Shown piece by piece: positions 55,397-64,000 of a stretch of 64,000 nt of DNA (position 1 is its first letter; each line of letters opens with the position of its first letter). Both the position numbers and the translations under genes were made by a program. The stretch is taken from the NCBI GenBank assembly GCA_029245955.1, contig JAQWOH010000038.1, positions 62,001-126,000 of the forward strand, given 5' to 3'. The notes beneath the pieces are model-generated. The model did not search any database and had not been told where the DNA came from. It worked only from the letters and a program-made list of their open reading frames with translations. The stretch comes from Fuerstiella sp. Its GTDB lineage: Bacteria > Planctomycetota > Planctomycetia > Planctomycetales > Planctomycetaceae.

Positions 55397-56911
55397 CTAA
55401 TACTCGCGACGCTGGCGGGAGCTGGGGATGCCCATCTGTTTGCGGTACTTTGTGATGGTACGCCGTGCCAGCGTCAGTCCCTGCTTGCTGAGTGCTTCGA
55501 CCAGTGCATCGTCGCTGAGTGGCTTTGCTTTGTTCTCAGCATCGATCAGTTCCTGCAACTTGATGCGAATCGTATCCCACGCCACATCTTCACCCAGAGC
55601 CGTCTGTGTGCCTCCACCGAAAAATCGCTTCAGGGGGAACAGCCCTCGGGGAGTCTGAATCCACTTCTCATCAACCGCACGTGACACCGTCGTAACATGG
55701 ACTCCGACCCGGTCGGCGATCTGCTGCATCTTTAGCGGGGCGATGTATTCCGGACCTTTGTCCAAAAACTCTGTCTGATGATCAATGATTTGCTGAGCCA
55801 CCTTTCTGACAGTGCTGTATCGCTGCTCAATGGATTCTATGAGCCAGCGAGCCGATTCGACTTTCTTCTTGATCCACTCGCGCGTTTCCGGCGTCGGGTT
55901 TTCTTTAAGCATTTTTGCATATCGCGGGCTGATCCGCAGCTCCGGCACATATTCATCCAGCAGCCGGACGATGTAGCGGCCTTTGTCATCTTTTTCTACA
56001 GCCAGGTCCGGTGTGACTCGCTGCACGGGGCGTTGTTCAAAGCCCCGACCGGGATACGGATTCAGCGTCTGAACCTGCTCGATCCCGACCTTGATCATGT
56101 CAATGCTGTAGCCAGTGGCCTTCTGAATGACTGGTAGCCGGTTGAATGCGATATCTTCCAGGTGGTCACGAACCAGCACACGCATTACTTCGTAAAACGG
56201 CATGTTGTCCGTAATCTGCAGCAGCAGCATTTCACTGTGGCCACGAGCACCCACACCTGGCGGGTCAAGATGCTGAATCAGAGTCAGGACCTCTTCCGCC
56301 TGCTCCTGTGTCAGATGCTGCTCGTAGATGCGATTGAACTGTTGACTGATTTCCGCCAGCAGACTCTGCAGTCGTCCGTTGTGGTCAAGATGCTGGATCA
56401 GGTATTCACCAAACTGTCGCAGTGGCTCAGCCAGAGTGTTGAATGAAAACTGCTCCAGCAGATACTCATGCAGCGACTGAGGGCGAGCCGTCATGTTGGC
56501 CATGGCATCGTGCTGACGATCCATGCTGTCACTGACCTGGTTGGACGATGGTTTGGCGCCGCCGAAACCAACGTTGTCTTCGGGCCATTCGGAGGCGATT
56601 TCTATCAGCCGTTCAAAATCTGACTCATTGTTGGTTTCGTTTTCGGCGACAAGCTCTCGCTCACCAACCTCTTTACTCAACTCCTGAGCCTCCACCGGGT
56701 CATCCGACTTAATGACCTCGTCACCTTCGGCCGTGGGAGCGTCGCGGTCTTTGTCGACCATTTCCAGCGTTACGTTTTCGACCAGTTCCTGCTCGATGCG
56801 CTCGTTCAGCGCCATCATGTTCAGCTGCAGAATCTCCATTGACTGGATCATCCGCGGGGCCAGCTTCATCTGCTGGCTCATCTTCATCTGCTGAGATATA
56901 TTCAGGTGCAT
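55397..56911 (-). CDS. rpoN: RNA polymerase sigma-54 factor
   Basis: RpoN recognises -24/-12 promoters and needs an AAA+ activator. The N-terminal activator-interacting region is Gln- and Met-rich (LNISQQMKMSQQMKLAPRMIQSMEILQLN). The core-binding domain follows an acidic linker (about 60-130). Near the C-terminus are a helix-turn-helix (ADRVGVHVTTVSRAV) and the RpoN box ARRTITKYRKQMGIPSSRQR. The 504-residue length is usual. In planctomycetes sigma-54 often controls surface and motility genes; a candidate target site lies at 7582. Confidence 0.96.
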   Translation of the reverse strand: MHLNISQQMKMSQQMKLAPRMIQSMEILQLNMMALNERIEQELVENVTLEMVDKDRDAPTAEGDEVIKSDDPVEAQELSKEVGERELVAENETNNESDFERLIEIASEWPEDNVGFGGAKPSSNQVSDSMDRQHDAMANMTARPQSLHEYLLEQFSFNTLAEPLRQFGEYLIQHLDHNGRLQSLLAEISQQFNRIYEQHLTQEQAEEVLTLIQHLDPPGVGARGHSEMLLLQITDNMPFYEVMRVLVRDHLEDIAFNRLPVIQKATGYSIDMIKVGIEQVQTLNPYPGRGFEQRPVQRVTPDLAVEKDDKGRYIVRLLDEYVPELRISPRYAKMLKENPTPETREWIKKKVESARWLIESIEQRYSTVRKVAQQIIDHQTEFLDKGPEYIAPLKMQQIADRVGVHVTTVSRAVDEKWIQTPRGLFPLKRFFGGGTQTALGEDVAWDTIRIKLQELIDAENKAKPLSDDALVEALSKQGLTLARRTITKYRKQMGIPSSRQRREY

Positions 56912-57032
56912 GAGAGAGAGTTTACTTCACAATGCAAACGCAGTGCCAACAATTTACGCACACAGTGCCAACATCTCCTTTTCGATTGAGGGCCGGCATG
57001 AATGAGCGGCCGTTTGCTGCCCAATCCGTATT

Positions 57033-57650
57033 TCAAAAAGCCTGGCGGCCACGTAATGCGTCCGCCAGCATTTCGCGGTTTGCAAACTCCAGCACACTGC
57101 CCGATGCTATACCTCGCGCAAGCCGCGTAATCTTTACATTGTCGTTTTCCAGCAGATTCGTAATAAACAGAGCGGTCCCGTCACCTTCCAGCGTGGGGTT
57201 TGTGGCCATGACCAGTTCGGTCACACCGTCCTGGCGGATGCGTTTGACCAGTTGATGAATGGTCAGATCTTCCGGGCCAACTCCGTCCAGCGGGGCAATT
57301 CTTCCACCAAGAACATGGTACCGACCGGTGAAGACTCCGCTGGATTCAAGGGCTACGACATCCTTCGGCTGCTCGACGACGCATACCACGTGAGTTTCGC
57401 GCCGAGGATCCTGACAAAGGGCGCACACGTCGTTCTCAGTCAGGTTGAAACAAGTGCTGCAGCGTTTGACTGAGCTTTTCACATCCCGGATTGCATCTGC
57501 CAGCGCATTTGCATCTCCGACAGAACACGACAGTATGTAGTTAGACAGTCGTTCTGCCGATTTTCTGCCGATGCCTGGCAAGCGACTGAATTCGTCAATC
57601 AACCGGCCCACAGCGGGGCCGTACGGGTGCGGAGGAGTGTCTGACTTCAT
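57033..57650 (-). CDS. recR: Recombination mediator RecR
   Basis: RecR works with RecF/RecO to load RecA on gapped DNA. The 205 residues contain the helix-hairpin-helix ([13 protein letters not shown]), the four-Cys zinc finger ([16 protein letters not shown]) and a Toprim domain ([12 protein letters not shown]). It starts 2 bases after the ybaB stop and ends the dnaX-ybaB-recR operon. Confidence 0.96.
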   Translation of the reverse strand: MKSDTPPHPYGPAVGRLIDEFSRLPGIGRKSAERLSNYILSCSVGDANALADAIRDVKSSVKRCSTCFNLTENDVCALCQDPRRETHVVCVVEQPKDVVALESSGVFTGRYHVLGGRIAPLDGVGPEDLTIHQLVKRIRQDGVTELVMATNPTLEGDGTALFITNLLENDNVKITRLARGIASGSVLEFANREMLADALRGRQAF

Positions 57651-57652
57651 GT

Positions 57653-58009
57653 TCAGTTTCCACCCAGTCCCAATTTGGACAGCGCATCGTTGAGACCTGG
57701 AACGTTCATGTCTCCGGCAACGTCCGACATCGCGGCGGCTGCCGCATCTTTGGCCTTCTGAATAGCCTGATTGGTAGCCGCTGTGACCAGTTCTTCCAGC
57801 ATTTCGCGATCCTGTGTCTGGAGCAGTGACTGTTCAATATGAATGCCGACGATCTTCATATCGCCGGTCGCTTCCACTCGAACCATTTCGCCACCGGCAA
57901 TGCCCTCGACACGCAGTTCACCGATTTTTTCCTTGGCTTCTGCCATGCGTCCCTGGATCTGCTGCGCCTGTTGCATCATCGATCCGAGATTCTTGAGCTG
58001 ATCAAACAT
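57653..58009 (-). CDS. ybaB: YbaB/EbfC nucleoid-associated protein
   Basis: This 118-residue DNA-binding protein forms a tweezers-like dimer. Typical text is [28 protein letters not shown] and then [17 protein letters not shown]. The start follows AAGGA. It lies between dnaX and recR, the order found in many bacteria. Confidence 0.95.
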   Translation of the reverse strand: MFDQLKNLGSMMQQAQQIQGRMAEAKEKIGELRVEGIAGGEMVRVEATGDMKIVGIHIEQSLLQTQDREMLEELVTAATNQAIQKAKDAAAAAMSDVAGDMNVPGLNDALSKLGLGGN

Positions 58010-58021
58010 TCATTATCCTTT

Positions 58022-59803
58022 TCAGTTATCTTCGTTCGGTATGTCTTTGCGTGCAGGCGCCTCCGTGACCCGGACGACCTTCGCTCCAAACGTTCCGACG
58101 ACCTGCTGGACAAACGCGTCCTGTTCCGGATCAATGTCGTCACGTACTCGCAATGGTGCAGGATTCCTGACCTGAGCGGGCAGATCCTTCCTTGATTCTG
58201 ACGCTTTCCGTGCCGGAGCGGGCCGTTCTGAAGGGACTTCGGGCTGAAGATTTTCGGGAGTGGCGTCGGTGACGAGTGTTAACGTGACCAACGGATCCAC
58301 ACCCGTCAGGCGACTCACGATCGACTGGATTGCCGACCGGCTTTCCGACTGTTCGATGACTCGCTTTTGGAAATCATAGGTCGCTCGCAAACGTAGTTCT
58401 AGGCCGTTTGGTCCGGAAATTGCTATTGACTCGACCGACTTCATGGCTGTCGACAGCGTAAATGCCGTTTCTGAAATGATTTCCGCCAACAGACGAGATG
58501 CGTTTACGGCTGAAAATTCCATTTCCGGACCGCTCGTAACGGGGGCCACGGTGGTTTCCGGGATGGTTGGAGCTAAAACTTCATGATTTTTTTTTTCTTC
58601 GTCAGCCAGCGCATTCGCCTCTGTTGTCTCAGACGCTTGAGCATTGTCGGACGCGGGTAACGCGGGTAGTTGGCCGGACAGCAGATTGCTGATGGCGCTC
58701 AGGTTTTCCAGCAACGAAATCTGAACCAACGCCATTTCCAGTAGCACACGGGCAAACGTGCTGCGCATCATTCGCCCTTTCGCTTCGGAAAGAATCTGAA
58801 ACGCGGCCATGATGTTTGGCATGCCCAGTGTCTGAGCCTGCTGAGCCACAGCTTCCCTGCGTGCGGTGCCGACGCTGCACAGGCTGGCTTTGGCACCAGC
58901 ACTCAATGTCACCATCTGGTCACGTACGTAGCCGACACACTGATCAAGCAGTTCGCCCGCCTGAACGCCAGATGTCAGCGCCGTCTCCAGGATGTTCAGC
59001 ACATCGCCGGGACGATGCTGAGTGATGGCTTCAAACATCGACACCAGCATCTCATCGCTGGCCGTGCCCAGCATGCGGTGAACATCTTCTGCGGTGACTG
59101 TCCCATCACTGAATGCCAGCAGCTGGTCGAACAACGACTGACTGTCACGCATGGATCCTCGTGCCCGTCGCGCGACCAGTTCGATGGCTTCGTCTTCGAC
59201 CGCAAACCCTTCTGCCGATGCGATCTCCTTCAGTCGAACAGCTATGGAATCTTCACCGATAGCGCTAAAATCGAATCGTTGACAGCGAGAAAGAATTGTG
59301 TCCGGGACCTTGTTTGGTTCGGTCGTACAGAATACGAACTTGACATTGGGTGGTGGTTCTTCCAGCGTCTTCAGCAGTGCATTGAATGCTTCGCGAGTCA
59401 GCATGTGAACTTCGTCGATGATGTACAGCTTAAACTGCGTTCTCATCGACCGTACGTTGACATTGGCTCGCAGCGAGCGGATATCATCAATTCCGCGATT
59501 CGATGCTCCGTCGATCTCCAGCACGTCGACATCGTTTCCCGTGGCAATGCCGTCACAGATTTCACAGTCGTTGCAGGGAACGCCATCATCTGCATTCGGG
59601 CAGTTCAGGGCTTTGGCCAGAATTCGCGCGGTCGAGGTCTTGCCGACACCTCGTGCTCCGGTGAACAGGTACGCGTGTGCCACACGTTCTGCCCGGATGG
59701 CGTTGCGCAGCGCCTGAGCTACGTGTTCCTGCCCGACAACGTCGTCGAATGCCTGAGGCCGAAAACGTCGCGCTAAAACGGTATAATGACTTCCACTGCT
59801 CAC
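58022..59803 (-). CDS. dnaX: DNA polymerase III subunit tau/gamma with internal slippery A10 run
   Basis: DnaX forms the clamp-loader core. Visible are Walker A GARGVGKT (residues 49-56), zinc Cys68, 77, 80 and 83, the DEVHML box, and the SRCQRFDF sensor; domain III ends near 370. The full tau protein has 593 residues. At codons E403-K404-K405-N406 the coding strand has ten A in a row (58596 down to 58587). A -1 shift, or one extra A, gives K-S and then UGA. A +1 shift, or one lost A, gives I-M-K-F and then UAG. Either product would be a gamma-like protein of about 407-409 residues. The start is GTG after GAGGAAA. Confidence 0.96.
   Translation of the reverse strand: MSSGSHYTVLARRFRPQAFDDVVGQEHVAQALRNAIRAERVAHAYLFTGARGVGKTSTARILAKALNCPNADDGVPCNDCEICDGIATGNDVDVLEIDGASNRGIDDIRSLRANVNVRSMRTQFKLYIIDEVHMLTREAFNALLKTLEEPPPNVKFVFCTTEPNKVPDTILSRCQRFDFSAIGEDSIAVRLKEIASAEGFAVEDEAIELVARRARGSMRDSQSLFDQLLAFSDGTVTAEDVHRMLGTASDEMLVSMFEAITQHRPGDVLNILETALTSGVQAGELLDQCVGYVRDQMVTLSAGAKASLCSVGTARREAVAQQAQTLGMPNIMAAFQILSEAKGRMMRSTFARVLLEMALVQISLLENLSAISNLLSGQLPALPASDNAQASETTEANALADEEKKNHEVLAPTIPETTVAPVTSGPEMEFSAVNASRLLAEIISETAFTLSTAMKSVESIAISGPNGLELRLRATYDFQKRVIEQSESRSAIQSIVSRLTGVDPLVTLTLVTDATPENLQPEVPSERPAPARKASESRKDLPAQVRNPAPLRVRDDIDPEQDAFVQQVVGTFGAKVVRVTEAPARKDIPNEDN
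58587..58596 (-). promoter_or_regulatory. A10 slippery tract in dnaX (recoding site)
   Basis: Ten T on the plus strand, i.e. A10 on the coding strand, in the linker that follows clamp-loader domain III. Stops lie immediately downstream in both other frames (UGA after 2 codons, UAG after about 5). This mirrors the homopolymer slippage site of Thermus dnaX and the A-AAA-AAG heptamer of E. coli dnaX. I see no clear stimulatory Shine-Dalgarno upstream. Confidence 0.75.
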
Positions 59804-60544
59804 GGCGAAAGTTTCCTCATATCAAACGACAGACGGAATAATGGCGACCGTCATGTGGCCTCCATCGGGCAATGTGTTTTCCAGTTCACATATTGTGACG
59901 AATCTTCACTAAATCCTCCACTCTACGCCTTGTCTTGCGCAGGCTGGCGGGGAGTCGCTGAATACCGCGCCGTATTGCACGTGTGCTGTGCGGTTGTCGT
60001 CACTGAACGAATAGTCTGGTGCGTAGCAGGCCTGAGCTTTTCGGGTTGCCTTGGGGACGGTAAATGGCCCCGTCTGGAGATGAATTCCGCATCAGATTTG
60101 ACGTGTCGTGGAGCGGGGGGAAGCAATCATCCATGACTCGATCCCGAAGTTCGAGCATCATCAGCGTCCGGCTGCCCAGCAGGCATTGAAGGCGACTGCG
60201 GCACGGCGGAAATGCGAACGCTCGTGGATTCGCATTATTGGAATAGTGAACTCGCCGATTCAGGTGAGTCGGCCGGCACCGTGGGGGGCGGCAGTCGGGG
60301 AAGTAATTTGCCTTCATCGTTGATATCCGCACAGCTTCCGCAGAATCGCTAAATACGGAATTGAATACCTGGTTCTCCGGCAGCAGTTTTGACGCAAGTT
60401 CATCGATACGTATTCGATGATATTGTCACTCCAGATGGCGGAAACATCACTGGCCACGGCGGGGCGATCTGTCCTTCAGCCCGGATGTACGAATCTGCCA
60501 TAATCTCAGGGCCGGGGCTGCTTTGCATCGGAACAGGTCATCAT
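59804..60544. other. Intergenic region between dnaX and the FlgM-like gene
   Basis: Up to 740 bases between divergent genes; only 585 if the downstream gene begins at 60389. No recognised element. Short open frames on both strands lack family character. Confidence 0.4.
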
Positions 60545-60847
60545 ATGTATCGTCCGCATTTCAGTATCAAGGGAGGTCATCGTCCGATTCCATTAAATGA
60601 CCTGCAGTCGTTTGAGGAAGCTGTCACATCGTCAGCTCAAAACGACGTGCCTGCGACGCGGCCGTCTGGTGCAATGCCTTCGATCGATGACCTGCGACGG
60701 ATGATGCACAACGAGCCGGAAGTTCGTCAGGTGCTCATGAATGAAATTCGTCAGAAACTCATTCGCGGCGAATACCTGAGTCGGAAGGCGGCCACAGAAT
60801 CGGCCGGTCGGATTCTTGACAGTGACAATCTGTTTCAGTCGATGTAA
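60545..60847 (+). CDS. FlgM-like small protein
   Basis: The frame is open from 60389, with candidate ATGs at 60389, 60485 and 60545. The last gives a 100-residue protein and is chosen because the upstream part has no family character. The C-terminal 45 residues (NEPEVRQVLMNEIRQKLIRGEYLSRKAATESAGRIL) match the helical pattern of the anti-sigma-28 factor FlgM, R-V-x2-(I/L)-(R/K)-x2-I-x2-G-x-Y. If correct it would hold the flagellar sigma factor until the hook is complete. No flagellar gene is adjacent, so this is tentative. Confidence 0.5.
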   Translation: MYRPHFSIKGGHRPIPLNDLQSFEEAVTSSAQNDVPATRPSGAMPSIDDLRRMMHNEPEVRQVLMNEIRQKLIRGEYLSRKAATESAGRILDSDNLFQSM

Positions 60848-60880
60848 TAACGACCGGTAAATGAGTCAACCTGTGCATCA

Positions 60881-62347
60881 CTATTTGCTCGGCATGCGAT
60901 AGTTCAGCGGTGGTTTCTGCCCTGGCTGCATCAACGACTGATATTCCACTGCTCCACGGCGTCTGCGAAGTTCAGCAGCGGCCTGACGCAGTATCTCAGG
61001 ATCGGTGAACAGATCGACGGCCGCCAGCGCAAGCGTTCTGGCGGCCAGGTGCATGCCCTTTTCCGCAATGCGATGTCCGCCACACGCCACTGCCTGCCAC
61101 GAATGTCCTGGGGTTCCCGGGACCCAGCAGGCCGTCGAGAAGCCTGATGTCGGGACAACCCATGACACGTCTCCGACGTCAGTGGATCCTTTCCCAACCG
61201 TGCCGCTGACGTCCTCCACTTCGTGAATGCTCTCCAGTGGTTTCGGCTGAGGAATGGCTTCACGAATCCTCGCCACAAATTTCATATCGTCTTCGGTGTA
61301 CTGAAGATCATTCAATTCACGCAGACGGCCGGCCACGACCCGGGATAGAGTCTGGTTAGGCATGATTTCCCGAATGCCGCCTTCAAAACCGATTTCCAGT
61401 GTGGTTTCCGTTGCCAGCGCTCCAGCTTTCGCGCAGAGCTCCAGTCGCGTGTACAGCGGCCGCAGAATGTTCGCTTCAGGATGACGAACGTAGTAGTAAA
61501 CTTCGGCGAATGCCGGCACGACGTTGGGAGCATCTCCTCCAGCCGTGATGACGTGATGAATTCGCGTGAATTCGGGCGTGTGTTCTCTGAGCAACTGGGC
61601 GGCGTGATTCGTGACTTCGACCGCATCCAGAGCTGAACGCCCCTGTTCCGGTGCACCCGCTGCATGGGCAGCTTTGCCGCGAAAACGAAATTTTACTGCC
61701 ATGCGGGCAAGGCTGCTCTTGTCACCCGCCGCGTTCCGGCTTGAGGGATGCCAGTGCAGTACGGCGTCACAGTCGTTAAACAACCCGGCTTCCACCATGA
61801 ATACTTTAGCGCTGCCACCTTCTTCGGCTGGACAGCCGTAGAAACGTACCGTCCCGCGCAGTTTCTTCTTTTGGATTTGCTCAGCAATGGCGATTGTTGC
61901 TGCGGCGGAGGCTGTGCCAAACAGGTGATGCCCGCACCCGTGACCGTAGCTGTTACCGTCGTCTCTGGAAGCACGTCGCGGATCCGATGTCTGACTCAAC
62001 CCAGGCAACGCGTCGAATTCCCCCAGGATTCCGATGACAGGTTTTCCTGCACCGATCTCTGCAGTGAAGGCTGTCGGAATTTCAGCGACGCCACGTGTGA
62101 CTCTCAGACCCGCACGTTCAAGGTTGTCCGCCAGCAATGCGGATGAGACAGTTTCCTGATAACCAGGCTCCGCCGCCCCCCAGATTTTCTGAGCGATCTG
62201 CCAGGAGTCTTCCCGACGTGTACTGATCGAGTGCAGGATAGCCGTTCGGGTTTCTTCTGAGGCGGCATTTGCCCCGGGTTCGGCAGCCTTGCCGGATAAT
62301 GCAGGTGCGGTGCAGACAATGGCAGCGATCAGAGTCTTGAAAATCAT
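60881..62347 (-). CDS. Secreted M20-family amidohydrolase (AbgB-like)
   Basis: A signal peptide (ending near SGKAAEP) is followed by an M20 metallopeptidase: metal motifs GEFDALPG and GHGCGHHLFG near residues 110-140, the catalytic PAEEGG near 175, and a dimerisation domain from about 210 (RFRGKAAHAAGAPEQGRSALDAVEV). The length and SHGWQ-like end match the aminobenzoyl-glutamate-hydrolase (AbgB) group. Export suggests it acts on an external amide or peptide. An Arg-rich tail (AELRRRRGAVEYQSL) closes it. Confidence 0.9.
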   Translation of the reverse strand: MIFKTLIAAIVCTAPALSGKAAEPGANAASEETRTAILHSISTRREDSWQIAQKIWGAAEPGYQETVSSALLADNLERAGLRVTRGVAEIPTAFTAEIGAGKPVIGILGEFDALPGLSQTSDPRRASRDDGNSYGHGCGHHLFGTASAAATIAIAEQIQKKKLRGTVRFYGCPAEEGGSAKVFMVEAGLFNDCDAVLHWHPSSRNAAGDKSSLARMAVKFRFRGKAAHAAGAPEQGRSALDAVEVTNHAAQLLREHTPEFTRIHHVITAGGDAPNVVPAFAEVYYYVRHPEANILRPLYTRLELCAKAGALATETTLEIGFEGGIREIMPNQTLSRVVAGRLRELNDLQYTEDDMKFVARIREAIPQPKPLESIHEVEDVSGTVGKGSTDVGDVSWVVPTSGFSTACWVPGTPGHSWQAVACGGHRIAEKGMHLAARTLALAAVDLFTDPEILRQAAAELRRRRGAVEYQSLMQPGQKPPLNYRMPSK

Positions 62348-62538
62348 AGTTCGACATTCGTTTTAATAGCGGGCATCTGAGTCCGATCTGGATTGAAATC
62401 CGGCGGATATGCTATCGGTAGTCAGTGCTGCATGAAAGACACCAAGCCATAGTCTGCAGGTAAGGCTGTCTGGTCGTGTTTATTTGTTACGGGCGCCGGC
62501 GTGAGAACCAACCGCAACTTCAGTCGTCGTGCGACGGT

Positions 62539-63816
62539 TTACCAGATCTGCAGCGACTGTTCAAAAAGCGTCGTCAACGCTGCTTCGTCAGCCGGACGAG
62601 GAGATAGTTTCGTGACTCGATGCTGTGGCAGCGTGCCGGCGACCAGAGCCGGAATGTCGTCCCGGCCAAAGCCCACTTCCTGCAGGCCATTCGGCATGTC
62701 CATCAGCTTCATGAAGTGGATGACTCTGTCTGCCAGCACATCTCCGGCAGCGTCGGGTGACAGGTCGCTCACATCGGCTCCCAGAGCGGCGGCCGCTTTC
62801 AGGTGCCGCTGCGGGCAGGCAGGTCCTGTAAACCGCACGACAGCCGGAGTGTTCAGGATCACAGACATACCATGCGGGATCAGCGGATGATCGACGTTGA
62901 ATCCTGTCGGTCGAAAACTTCTCACCATGCCCGCAACCGGATAAGACATGCCATGGGGCAAATGGACGCCAGCGTTGCCAAATCCGATGCCTGCGATGGC
63001 AGCGGCCAGCAGCATGTTGCTGCGAGCTTCGTCGTCGGTGCTGTCAGCGTATGCTCGCGGCAGGTACTCGGCCATCAGTTCCAGGGCATGTAATGACCAC
63101 ATGTCGCTGACCGGATTGGAGCCCTGGTAGGCGGGGCGGTGCAATGGTCCTGGTGGTTTCGGACGTTGATCAAAGGGAATTGCCGTGAAGGATTCCAGCG
63201 CATGGCTCAGAACATCCAGACCGCTGGACGCAGCGACAGCCGCGGGCAGTGTTCGGGTATTGTCGGCGTCCACAATTCCCAGAGTGGGTTTCAGATATCG
63301 GTGAGCGATTCCGGTCTTGGCTTTCTGTTCCACGTAGTCGAAGATGGCGACCCCCGTAGTTTCGCTGCCCGTTCCTGCCGTAGTGGGCACTGCAATCAAC
63401 GGTTTCAGCGGTGCCGGAACCGGTTGACCTTCTCCAATCGGAGCGTTGACGTAATACAGGAATTCGGCCGGCCATGTGGAATACAGATTGGCCGCCTTGG
63501 CGGTGTCAATGGTACTTCCGCCACCAACGGCGACGAAGGAATCAAAGCCGCCGTCGTTGGCGACCGCAGCGGCATGCTGAAAACTGGCGTTTGTCGGCTC
63601 GACAGAAATTTCGTCAAAAACAGAGAAATCAATGCGTTGGGACTTCAGTGACTCAATGACAGTTTCGGCAACGCCCGTGGAATGCAGACAGGGGTCCAGC
63701 AAAAGCATCGTGCGCTGCGCCGACATGTCGCGCAGATCCATGCCGATTTCCGCAGTACATCCGGAACCAAAACGAATATTCGAAGCAGACATCTGAAAGA
63801 CGTTGTCGTTGTTCAT
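62539..63816 (-). CDS. Iron-type alcohol dehydrogenase family protein
   Basis: The 425-residue enzyme has the group III (iron-activated) fold: an N-terminal NAD domain with VAVGGGSTIDTAKA near residue 95 and AVPTTAGTGSETT near 145. A metal site follows, built from Asp/His residues in SGLDVLSHALES near 205 and HLPHGMSYPVAG near 285. Group members reduce or oxidise small aldehydes and alcohols, including hydroxyacid-oxoacid transhydrogenases. The length and the insert around 215-240 suit the hydroxyacid-oxoacid transhydrogenase-like branch, but I would not fix the substrate. Confidence 0.9.
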   Translation of the reverse strand: MNNDNVFQMSASNIRFGSGCTAEIGMDLRDMSAQRTMLLLDPCLHSTGVAETVIESLKSQRIDFSVFDEISVEPTNASFQHAAAVANDGGFDSFVAVGGGSTIDTAKAANLYSTWPAEFLYYVNAPIGEGQPVPAPLKPLIAVPTTAGTGSETTGVAIFDYVEQKAKTGIAHRYLKPTLGIVDADNTRTLPAAVAASSGLDVLSHALESFTAIPFDQRPKPPGPLHRPAYQGSNPVSDMWSLHALELMAEYLPRAYADSTDDEARSNMLLAAAIAGIGFGNAGVHLPHGMSYPVAGMVRSFRPTGFNVDHPLIPHGMSVILNTPAVVRFTGPACPQRHLKAAAALGADVSDLSPDAAGDVLADRVIHFMKLMDMPNGLQEVGFGRDDIPALVAGTLPQHRVTKLSPRPADEAALTTLFEQSLQIW

Positions 63817-63884
63817 GACAGTTTTTCCAGCGAGGACGATGTCCTCAGTCGCATTTGTTTTGATTGCTCGACAGCCTCATTTCG

Positions 63885-63892
63885 CCCCCCCC
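63885..63892. repeat. C8 homopolymer just outside the final gene
   Basis: Eight C on the plus strand, directly downstream of the stop (63894-63896) of the minus-strand partial gene. Non-coding, so length changes would not alter a protein. Confidence 0.6.
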
Positions 63893-63893
63893 G

Positions 63894-64000
63894 TCAAATT
63901 CCGGCGGGAATGGCGAAATGATCTTCGCGGTATGTTCTTCTGACCAGAGCGTCGGCCTCAGCATCATCGACGATGCGTTCTGTATGCGGATCGAAGTTCA
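63894..64000 (-). CDS. Gfo/Idh/MocA oxidoreductase, C-terminal end (partial)
   Basis: The last 34 residues before a TGA read NFDPHTERIVDDAEAD, then ALVRRTYREDHFAIPAGI. This is the usual C-terminal end of planctomycete Gfo/Idh/MocA family proteins (D-P-x-x-E-x-(F/I)-x-x-D-x-E-A-(N/D)-x-L). The start lies beyond the window edge. It is the third member of the family here and is unlinked to the other two. Confidence 0.7.
   Translation of the reverse strand, partial: NFDPHTERIVDDAEADALVRRTYREDHFAIPAGI

Noticed and set aside
1..64000. Prophage, insertion sequence, CRISPR or defence island
   Set aside because: No transposase, integrase, cas or phage gene, no regularly spaced repeats, and even gene content throughout.

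Overview
The window looks like ordinary chromosomal DNA of a planctomycete. The evidence is a DUF1559 prepilin-like protein with a type IV pilin N-terminus, a very long SecA, a small lysine-rich protein with a glycine-serine linker, DOMON/CBM9-like and Asp-box secreted proteins, and many short lineage-specific genes. Base composition looks even throughout, and I saw no insertion sequences, prophage genes, CRISPR arrays, rRNA or tRNA genes. Assignment below phylum level would be a guess.

Layout. 1-9200: the end of a class III aminotransferase, the GTPase gene der, a secreted lysine-rich protein, a sugar cluster (Gfo/Idh oxidoreductase, SDR, HEAT-sialidase), then a DUF1559 pseudopilin and its lipoprotein partner. 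9200-14250 (minus strand): an OmpA-like lipoprotein, comEC, nrdR and a sulfite-oxidase-like molybdoprotein. 14800-24000: secA, the Kdo transferase gene waaA, a multi-zinc-ribbon protein on the minus strand, and an oligopeptide-type binding lipoprotein. 23900-27200 (minus): a 1089-residue secreted mosaic protein. 27650-32500: an envelope block with ompH/skp, lpxC, lpxA, a second Gfo/Idh oxidoreductase (GnnA-like), a dksA-type gene and lspA. 32500-36000: a methyltransferase, a UDP-HexNAc dehydrogenase and a secreted amidohydrolase. 36500-39760: one gene fusing the three parts of the AmmeMemoRadiSam system. 40400-45950: miaE, two paralogous small genes, a D-threonine-aldolase-like gene, thiC and an orphan. 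46000-55200: a giant MscS-type channel, a secretin, an unknown membrane protein, the small basic protein and a multipass membrane protein. 55400-59800 (minus): rpoN, then the replication/repair operon dnaX-ybaB-recR. 60400-64000: a FlgM-like protein, a secreted M20 peptidase, an iron-type alcohol dehydrogenase and the end of another Gfo/Idh gene.

How they fit together. Much of the window serves a Gram-negative style envelope: lipid A (lpxC, lpxA), Kdo (waaA), lipoprotein maturation (lspA), outer-membrane chaperoning (ompH), secretion (secA, secretin, pseudopilin), nucleotide sugars and osmotic protection. A second theme is DNA replication, repair and uptake (dnaX, ybaB, recR, comEC, nrdR).

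The most interesting signals are: (i) an uninterrupted A10 run inside dnaX where both alternative frames stop within a few codons, which predicts a gamma subunit made by slippage; (ii) the single-polypeptide AmmeMemoRadiSam fusion with an extra unassigned domain; (iii) a SecA whose wing region carries about five tandem W-A-containing units; and (iv) a strong intrinsic terminator 9 bp before the lpxC start.
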